From Plazaster borealis (Eukaryota > Echinodermata > Asteroidea > Forcipulatida > Labidiasteridae), in the NCBI GenBank assembly GCA_021014325.1, contig CM037459.1:14472501-14536500 (forward strand): DNA of 64,000 bases, in the 5' to 3' direction. The notes under the pieces are model-generated. The model had not been told where the DNA came from. It saw only the letters and a list, made by a program, of their open reading frames with translations, and did no database searches. The position numbers were made by a program, and so were the translations under genes. Of this stretch, positions 55,791 to 64,000 are shown in pieces; the stretch's first letter is position 1; the number at the start of each line of letters is the position of its first letter.

Positions 55791-58641
55791 AATTTAAAAA
55801 TTAGTAACTCAACAAGTACATAAGCTATTATAACAATCTTTACATCATCGGAGAGGTCTTGACAAATGTAGCAAATTCTACACAGAGCCTTATACCGTTT
55901 GACCTTGTCTTCCTGTTCAAACCGGAAGTTGAAAACTTCACAATTCATACTTTAAGAAATACTCGTAACTTTTACATACACATTACTCAAAATGTTGACA
56001 TCATGTTGTAGATTTTTAAGCCTTCTCAAACTTGTCCAAAGAGATGATACCTTTTTTACCTTAACTTATGGTTGAAATCGGGTATACATTGACCCCCTGT
56101 CAAACCGCGGGGAAAAACTGCCCTGAAAACTCACACAATACGCAATCTAAACCAGTTAGACGGTGAGCGGCTGCTCGCTCCATTGAATCAACCGCAAGGT
56201 TCAAAGTCCTTCCAATATGCTTGTGTCTAGTCTCTGTACAAGGTTCGCGCAACCTGATTTTGACATTACGCTTTGTTAGTCTCTAAAACAGCCGTCCGTG
56301 CTGCAAACCTCGCTAACGATCAAATGTCAGACTTTTGAAAAATTCATAACTCAAGAACTACACAATGGATTCGTGCAATACATCATCGGACCCAACAGAC
56401 GCTACACAAAGAGTGACCCCATTTGAAATTGAATTCCGATTCAAAATATAAGTTGAACATTCAGTTAGTATTAATTCGCACAAGCACGCAGCTGGCTGTT
56501 CCGCTCCATTGTTCCAAAGGTTCAAGAAGACTGTGTAAAACCCACATTTAACCTAAAACGTAAAATCCTTGTCACATCCATGGTGGCGCTATATCAAATT
56601 AGTGGTCATTCAATAAATATTGGCTCCGCGACAAATGCGGACTCGTGTTAGCCTTTTGATGGCTTGGCGTTAAATAGCGACTAAGAGAGGGTATTTTGCT
56701 GGCCTGTTTTTGTTGATTGAATGACTTTTGATAACTTAGAAAATGCAATCGGCAAGTGATTAACAGTTGTTTGATTCTTATTATCAGCAGTTTTTTTTAT
56801 GATAATCCAACTTTAAGATCCTTTTGATTACTTCAATAAAGATCTGTGTGAACAACAAAATAAAGTCAAACAAAATTACACACCTTGTTTAATTAAACAA
56901 TGGGTTCCTAAGCCCTGAAAATGTGACAAGTGTTTACGTTCTATGTAACGTAAACACTTGTTTCCCGTGTAAACTAGGGTACCACGTAAAAGACTTACAT
57001 TTTACTTCCTTTGACATTTCAAAAGCTATCATCAATCTTTTCTTCGATTCAAAAGAATAATTCACCCATGAACACAACACTGACCCCAACGATTTCCGAA
57101 CACCTCGAGTTTGTTTTACAAACTCTATAAGTCTGTTTTTTTTAGGTTTTTTAAAAAGTTTTTATTCTTTTTCTCAGAGTCGTTTATCCGCAAGCAAACG
57201 CATAGTTGCAATACTTATATCATCTTGAAACTTTACATGTAAGTAGACCATAACTTGTAGATGATTCTAAAAGTTGTTACGTCATTGTGACGTCATCAGC
57301 TATTGAAAAACAATAAATCAAAGTTTATTTTTTCAAAAAATCATAACTCAAGAAGTACAGAATCTATACATCATCGGATAGGTCTGTCAAAATGTAGCAA
57401 ACGCTACACAAAGTGTGACCCCATTTGACCTTGACTTCCGGTTCAAACCGGAAGTTGACAAATTCATATCTTAAGAACTACTTATATTTCGGTCACAATT
57501 TTTACATCAGGTTACATGCAATTTATTCTTCGCAAACTTTTCCACAGAGATGTTACCAATTTGACCTTAACTTTCCGTCGAAATCGGACGTTAACGCTCA
57601 CTATTTATTGGTCGCATAAAAAACCACATGAAAAGAACGGCACTGAATCTAATCCAGCAGCACATTCTGGCTGTTGCTCTCGATTGATGATCACGGGGTT
57701 CAAAGTCCCTCAAACCTGCACATGGTCTAGTCTCTGTTCAATGTTCACGCAACCTGATTTTGCATTACGCATTGTTAGTCTCTAAAAAAAAACGTCCATG
57801 CAAACCTCGTTAACAATCAAATGCTAGGCTCGATCGTGTGCATTTTTGGACTTTTGCAAAAGTATGTATAGTTTGCTAGCACACCACGAAACAGTAACAG
57901 CATTACTAGTCGTAGCCTCACAAAACGGAAATCATCGTGTCATCATGACGTTATCAAGCATCACGTGCCGTCAACTTAAAGGTGCACTTTACAAAGATTT
58001 ATATTTACGGCAAAATTGCGCGATTAGGCTAAAACATTGCATGTATTCAAGCCGGGATTTGTACCATCCAAAATTTAAGATCCTGTTCAAATGACGTCAT
58101 TATTTGGTATTTAATGAAGTCACCTTAAAGGTGCAGCTTAACTTGATCTATTTAAAGTTTATTATTTCGAAAAATCATATCTTGAGAAATACATCTATTA
58201 TGATTTTAAGCTTTGCATTTCTGTGAATGTTTTATGCATGAAAGTTCTGTATAATTGATAATGACATAATTTGACCTGGCTTTCTGTCCAACCGGAAGTA
58301 AAATAAATATATATTAAGAAGCTCTTTTTTGAATTGTCGTTAAAAGTCTTGTATACTAACTATCAGTACAGTTTATGAATATTTACATGGAAATTGAAAC
58401 AGATAATCAATTAATACACGTTCTAGAGCTCAATGCAGTCTTAAGTAGGAACGTTAGCATTTATTTCCCGTGTAAACTAAATGTATACACGTAATAGATT
58501 TACACTTTACTTCTTTGAAATTTCAAAAGCTATCAACAATCTTTTCATCGACTCAATGAAATAGTTCACACATTAACACAACATTGACCCCAATGACACC
58601 CGAACACCTAGTGTTTGTTCTAACAAACACTTAATCTCTAG
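55791..58641 (+). mobile_element. Plus-oriented Helitron-like units
   Basis: The first part (55791-57130) matches the middle of units 1 and 2 (for example 14165-14690) and ends in a degenerate 3' hairpin near 57105-57130. A 5' module follows near 57165-57200 (TTCTTTTTCTCAGAGTCG, then TCCGCAAGCAAACGC). The last unit ends in a perfect hairpin AGTGTTTGTT / AACAAACACT (58610-58631), a 6-nt spacer, CTAG (58638-58641) and T. No gene is recognised. Confidence 0.6.
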
Positions 58642-59297
58642 TTTTTAGATGTTTTTGTGGTTTTGTTTTTTTTATTACAAAGATTTCACGTAGTTAACAC
58701 ACACAAAATGATCGGAAAAACAAAAGCGGTCAAAGGTCAGCGTATACGCTTTACCAGCCGTTTCAAGTATCATATTTACACGGGATATTGCCCCTGGTTT
58801 ACGTCTCGCTAACCCCCACGCTCTGCACCGTGGAACACGCTTCCGCTTCTTGGAAATTTTTAATAAAATCTTCCGTTCGATTTTTAATAATTATTTACAA
58901 CTTTTATACATAATTTGAATACAGTCTTTTTAGTCAAATACTCATGAATGATTGTATAAAAAATATAAAAAATAATAAAAACAGAGTCGAATTTGGTGCA
59001 GTAATTAACTTTTATACAGATGGAAGTAAAACTAACTCCGAAGATCACGTGGTTTATCCGAACCAAAAAACTGGTTCGGATAAACCACATAACCTTAATT
59101 TTGTGAAAAATGCTCGAAAACGACCAAATTTGATGGTCTGTTTTTGGAACCGTTCTTCTCTATTCCTGGAAGACCTTTAGATGCATGTTTGGGTCCATTT
59201 TGTATCCCCAAAAGCCCAACGAAGCCGGTGTGTCCATTTAATCAATTGTCATACATTTCAGATTTGTACATGAGAATGAGTAACCATATTTGCATAG
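58642..59297. other. Noncoding, no gene seen
   Basis: AT-rich sequence containing the perfect hairpin at 59049-59088 and nothing else that I recognise. Confidence 0.5.
59049..59088. repeat. 17-bp perfect hairpin
   Basis: Arms 59049-59065 (GTGGTTTATCCGAACCA) and 59072-59088 are exact reverse complements around a 6-nt A-rich loop. Confidence 0.92.
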
Positions 59298-59881
59298 TGT
59301 TACGCCCCGTTAAGCCAATCAGCGCGCGTTTCCCTAGTCCATAATAAAAGGCGAGCTGCGGAGTGCACTTTGTTGCTCTGTTCGACCCCAGAACAGAACC
59401 TTGTGGGAAGAGGAGCTGTGTTTACAGAAAGCCGGAGCTGAGCAGTAGAGACCACCAGTGCACCAGGGTGCAGAGTTGCAGAGGAGCTAGCCTGGAGCAA
59501 AGAAAACACTGTTTGCTGATAAAGATTGTCAGCAAGATGAATGAGCAGACGCAGGGCAGATTCCAGATATCCAGTGCATGCAGCAACAGACACAGCCGGC
59601 TAGAGAGCAGAGTACACAGTAATTCAGACCATTATTGGCAACTTTTTAGAGTCGGCGCTGCGGCAGCCTCCCGCATATTTCATATTGTTGGACGCACAGT
59701 ATGCAAATCGGGTCACTCAATCTGATAAAAATACCAAGTAGATTTATTGTGAATATTGATAATTGAAGTTTTGATGAATAAATAAGCTTAATTCTCCTTT
59801 TGAAATTAAAAGAAACGCTTCAAAGGCTGATTTGTGTTGCTGTATTCAGGTGCCAAAGAAAATTAGTAGTTGAAGTAGACA
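59298..59881 (+). promoter_or_regulatory. Promoter-like region, possible solo LTR
   Basis: Starts TGTTACGCCCC, has CCAAT at 59315-59319, a TATA-like TAATAAAAGG at 59342-59351 and AATAAA at 59777-59782. This order (upstream box, TATA, poly(A) signal within about 580 bp) fits a U3-R-U5 structure. The right edge near 59881 (GTAGACA) is a guess, and no target duplication is seen. No coding frame of note follows, so a host promoter is less likely. Confidence 0.35.
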
Positions 59882-61469
59882 TTGTTCCTCCCCGACCTTA
59901 AGTTATTACCTTCAAAATTATGCCTCTTACTTGCCATATTTATATCATCAGACCTCTTAGGTCAATGCTCTCCCGTAGACAATAATCACCCCATCCACCC
60001 CTCCCTCCAAACACCAAGTCCACCCTCCCCTCCCAATGTCCACCGCACCGGCCCCTCCCATCAGTGACGGACATCGACATCAACCTCATTAGTTTGGCAT
60101 TTTTGTAATGTCATGTAACCGAGTCTCGCCCAAATGAATTTCACAACCTAATAACATTGTATGGCAATGTTTGTTTGTTTGATTGGTTAACCAGTTTGCT
60201 GTCAGCAGTACTGCATGATAATATTTTTTTACAAATAACCTAATTATGCCAATGAAAGTTATTGTTGCTATCTAAGTCAGTATAGAAGTGCAATGTAATG
60301 TCTCTTTAAGAGCAGGGGAAACCATTTTGCTATTGATTGGGTTAATTTATCTGTTAATTTTGTGACATGAAGCTGGAACTCTTTAAAATATTTTTAAAAT
60401 TTCTCAGAAAATTACCCTTTAATCAGTACATACACTTAAAACTTAAATAACTTAATGTTTGGATACAGTACTCCCAATATAAGGTCCAAAATGTTATATG
60501 ATCTTTCTTCAGTGACATCGATTTACAAATACAGATGTGTTTTGCATAATGTATTTGTTTCTAATTGTTTTGGGGTTTTTTGTTTTTTTGTCGATAAAAC
60601 ACCTTTAATCTCAAAATTCGGCTTGGTATCCTCAATTTTTAGATTCAGCACCCCAAAATTAGGTTAGTTGGATGGGTTACCAACATTTACTTAAAAGTGC
60701 TCCTTATCCACCTAAATAGAGCTCTTTTTACAAATCTGGCTTAGTCTACAATCAAATGACAATAATCTACTTGGGCGTTATATAATCACACATGGCACAT
60801 ACATGTACGTCGTTTAGCGTGCAGTTTGGTATTATTCAGCATGCATTTTCGGTCATCTTTTTTGCACCATAATGCACGCTAGACCAACACGCGCGTGCAC
60901 GCGTAGGCCGGCGGTCTCACGTTTTGAATTTGGGTGATCAACAGAGAAAAATATATTAATTGACTCCTTAACTTTCACCTATTGCTCAATTTACCATGTG
61001 TTGTTCCAAGGCCCGTCGCGTCGAGTTATTCTCCGTCCAAACACCCCTACACTTTTGTCAATTTCCAAATCTCCGAGCATTAATCTTGAACAAAATAGCC
61101 CTGCACCTCTCAGCAAATTGGACCATTTATTCAGGGCCTATAGGTCATCCAAAATACTTCAAGTTGGAAGTCAACAACCATAATATTGTACAAAACAAAA
61201 ATTACCCTGTACTCCTTTTATTTGGCTATAAACACTAAAAAGCTGAAGGAGGTTGAGTCCGAAGAGGGCGATATCAGACTTAATTTATACGCAAATCGCC
61301 TTATGGGTAGACTTGATTTCAAGTCTGAGATCGCATTTGTTTCTCTGCATCAGCCACGCAAAACGCACTCCATTAACCTCCGACATTTAAAAAAAAAATT
61401 TTTATGCGAGTTCGCCCTAAACAAGGCTAAAAGCCACTCTAGGTAAGGGGCTACTAGAATAAAATTACT
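59882..61469. other. Noncoding, no gene seen
   Basis: Several frames of 60-86 codons occur (59882-60067, 60455-60667, 60996-61446), but none shows a domain or consistent coding character. A CG-rich patch with GCGCGTGCACGCG lies near 60891. Confidence 0.45.
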
Positions 61470-63652
61470 AAATGTTAAAAAACTCAGGAGAGCTGGAGGT
61501 AGGAATTGATATTCCTCTTAAAACAGTCTAGATTGTAGGATGGAGGGAAACGTGCACCAGCAAGGAGTTCCAAAGAGAGGCAGTACGTGGAATAAAGCTG
61601 TTGGAATGGCTCTTTGTTCTACATCTAAGCAAGGGTGAGAAGAAGCACAAAGTCTGGTTTCCCGCTCAAACATTCTAATATAGGAGGAACTAGGTCGGAC
61701 ACACTGTTGGCACATTTACCATGAACATCTGTAGAAAAGACAGAGGCTGGCTACAGACCTACGGTTGGAAAGAGGTTGTAACGTTGATCCCAACTCTTCA
61801 CCAACAAGATTAACAATACGCTTCTGCACCTCATCTAATAAAGATAAATGACAGGCAGAAGCTCCGGCCCAGATGTGACAACAGTACCCCATTAGGGGAC
61901 GTATTTAGAGAGTAGCATCAGGAGGTAAGAACGTCCGAGCTCGGTAAAGACAATCAACTCGCATGAAAACACTCTTTGCAATGCCTAAGATATACCTCTC
62001 CCAACTGGCGTTGGTGGAGATGTCAAGTCCAAGAAGGCGAAAATCTTCTACCTCAGGCAAATTCAATGGACCCGTATGAATAGATGGAAATGTATCATCT
62101 CTTGAGCGAGACAGAGACAGAAGTTTAGTTTTCTTAGCATTTAAGGTTACTAGCCAATCATTCCCGCCCACACTTTAGCACATTCTCTAAGTCATTGTTT
62201 AGTGAGACACCTACCTCACAGCGAGAAGTGTTGGAAGAGTAAGGGGAAACACAGAAGAGATTTGAATCATCAGCATACATGGCGAGCTGAGACAAAAATT
62301 CCTCAGGCAGATCCTTAATATAAACAAGAAAGAGAGTGGGACCAAGTACTGAGCCTTGCGGAACACCGGAATTGATAGAACACTGGGTAGGAGAAGATTG
62401 ACTCTCAAGGGCAACCTTCAACTTGCGGTTGGAAAGGAAAGCAGAGATTATAGATAACATTCTGCCTGACACGCCATGTGACTGAAGCTTGTGGAGCAGG
62501 CCAGTATGCCATACTTTGTCGAAGGCCTTGGAGATGTCCAATGCTACAACACGAGCCTCACCCCTGCGATCTAAGGCCCTACTAAACTGATCGGTAATTA
62601 GGGAAAGCAGGTCACCGGTTGAGCGGGAATGGCGAAACCCAAACTGGCAGTCAGTCGTAAGGTCATTGTCCTCCAGGTATCCAAGGAGCTGTTGATTGAC
62701 AAAGCATTCAAAGATCTTACTTATTATGGGAAGCAGACTAATAGGACCAGGTTAGTAGCTTCAGAACGCTTACCAGCACCCTTAAAGACACGGACAACGG
62801 ATGCCACTTTCCAAGATGAAGGAAACACAGAGACTGCCAAGCACATATTGAATAGCTTGGCAAGAATGGTTGAAAGGGGAACACATTTTCAAAACAATTA
62901 CAGGGATTCCATCAGGGCCAGTAGCCTTGGAGGCATCCAAGGAATCAATAATCCTGGCAATCTTCCTTGGAGTGATAAGAGGATCAGATACTTCAGTGGC
63001 TGTTCGAGATGGATAGGCAGGAAGTTGATGCCCCTCATCATTGAGCGTGGAGTTAGATGCAAAGTTGTCAGCAAAAAGGTTTGCCTTATCTTGAGGAGAA
63101 GCAAGAACTTCGGGTCCATGAAAGAGAGGAGGAATGGAGGACTTGTTGCGGTTCAGTACACTATTGGCAATTCGCCAAAAGTCCCTTGAACCAAGCCGCT
63201 GTGATGAAATAGAACTAGCAACAGAGTTGGCATATTGCTTCTTAGCATCCTCTAAAACTCTCTTACATCGATTTATAGATTCATGGAAAAGACGCTTATC
63301 TGTCCAAAGTTCCTGAAAGATGATACTTCTTTAACAACAACAAAAATGGTTACGATGGGCAATTGCTGCAACACAGGCTGGAGTGTAGGTTGAGAATGGG
63401 CCTTGATCTGGAAGGTACGTGAGGGGATGTAAATCTCCATACCAAGGTTAATCCATTGGGATAACTCGTCTGCCGCCAAATCAGGACCAAGAATAGAATA
63501 AAAGACCAGGGCACATCTGCGAGAAAACATCGAAAACCATCCCAGTCAGCCTTTCCAAACTGAAAAACAGTACGATGAAAAGGCTGGAATGTAGTTGTTG
63601 GAGAAGAATATGAGACGGAAACAGAGACCATGAAATAGAGTGATCTGAGTTA
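61470..63652 (-). mobile_element. 5'-truncated, degenerate LINE
   Basis: Minus-strand non-LTR element. It starts inside the end of the endonuclease domain (a SDH motif near 63630), next to a G10 run at 63658, and continues through linker, reverse transcriptase and C-terminal domain to about 61515, with a short 3' part. There are many frame changes and stops. It is a different family from the LINE at 1019-2985. Confidence 0.85.
61515..63645 (-). pseudogene. LINE ORF2: endonuclease end, reverse transcriptase, C-terminal domain
   Basis: Conserved pieces in order on minus: FQFGKADWDGFRCFL near 63560; the frame with IPSRTFQIKAHSQP near 63400; GPDGIP text near 62910; MDISKAFDKVWHTGLL (62541), GVPQGSVLGPTLF and the catalytic YADD (near 62270); VTLNAKKTKLLSLSR (near 62130); and a C-terminal region with CSHIWAGAS-like and LQPLSNRRSVASLCLF text (61880-61740). 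The pieces fall in at least three frames, so the gene is dead. The clade is unresolved; the C-terminal wording is common in abundant invertebrate LINEs. Confidence 0.85.
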
Positions 63653-64000
63653 TAGTGGGGGGGGGGCTATGTATGAAAATAGGGGTCCCGTTGAAATTTC
63701 ATGTTAATTTTTGGAAACCATTATAAATGCAATCTTAGTAGTCGTAGCAACAAGAAATTCTATGTTGCCATTTTTTGTCAATGATAATCTCCTTGGTATT
63801 GAAGAAGATGGTGATGATGATGACAGTGATCCTCTACAATAAGAACGACAACATTATTTTGAGGTATTGGTTTGTAAAATCCAAACTTATATTCCATCAG
63901 ATCTTTACAATCATTTCAATAGAAGGTGTTGTCCTGTTCCAAAATCTCAGTGTTGGGTTTGTTTATAATTTCAGACAAAATGTAAGTCTTTTGAGCATGA
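63653..64000. other. Noncoding, no gene seen
   Basis: A G10 run near 63658 marks the LINE edge. A GATGATGATGACA stretch is near 63812. No gene is recognised before the window ends. Confidence 0.45.

Noticed and set aside
59882..60067. Proline/serine-rich 61-codon frame with a hydrophobic start
   Set aside because: It looks like a signal peptide plus tail, but it is short and isolated, with pyrimidine-rich low-complexity DNA and no support for expression.

Overview
The window is repeat-dense metazoan DNA with no complete host gene that I can support. The element set points to a marine invertebrate, possibly an echinoderm or another invertebrate deuterostome: LINE, BEL/Pao and Ty3/gypsy retrotransposons, a THAP/DDE DNA transposon with a companion YqaJ nuclease, and long arrays of hairpin-bearing satellites. 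The organism is inferred from element types only and is not certain. Coding sequence follows eukaryotic rules, with GT-AG introns inside the DNA transposon.

Layout. 1-13222: two arms of a CGATCGAT-rich inverted repeat (1-362 and 12854-13222) enclose a truncated LINE (1019-2985, minus) and a full-length but broken BEL/Pao element (4599-12241, plus; target duplication TATAC). 13363-20104: an array of short hairpins, then three head-to-tail Helitron-like units of about 2.1 kb. Each unit ends in a perfect hairpin, a short spacer and CTAG followed by T. 20259-23476: an element made mostly of CAACGTTG-rich tandem repeats. 23477-28129: mostly unexplained sequence with one small TIR element, a weak first-exon candidate and a second hairpin array.

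28135-34887: an ISL2EU-like DNA transposon with perfect 62-bp terminal inverted repeats and the 5-bp flanking repeat TAAGA. It carries two convergent intron-containing genes. On plus is a SWIM-YqaJ nuclease-PHD protein; on minus is a THAP-HTH-DDE transposase. All catalytic motifs are present, but the reading frames carry two frameshifts and one nonsense codon.

35690-46155: a Ty3/gypsy element on minus with nearly identical 1.5-kb LTRs, a tRNA-Leu primer-binding site, gag and pol. It has unusual extra ORFs: two small single-membrane-segment ORFs packed in front of gag (the second overlaps the gag start as ATGA), and a two-finger C2H2 ORF plus a proline-rich ORF between pol and the 3' LTR. It is inserted in a satellite cassette with target duplication ATAT.

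46156-58641: more of the same cassette and Helitron-like family, in plus, then minus, then plus orientation. It is interrupted by a clean solo LTR (50875-52513, target duplication GTTAG). 58642-64000: unexplained sequence, a 17-bp perfect hairpin, a possible promoter or solo LTR, and a second degenerate LINE on minus (61470-63652).

The parts most worth a second look are the two-gene DNA transposon, the accessory ORFs of the Ty3 element, and the hairpin/CTAG tandem units. The cassettes of those units carry recurrent TGACCTTGA, CCGGAAGT and TGACGTCA motifs.
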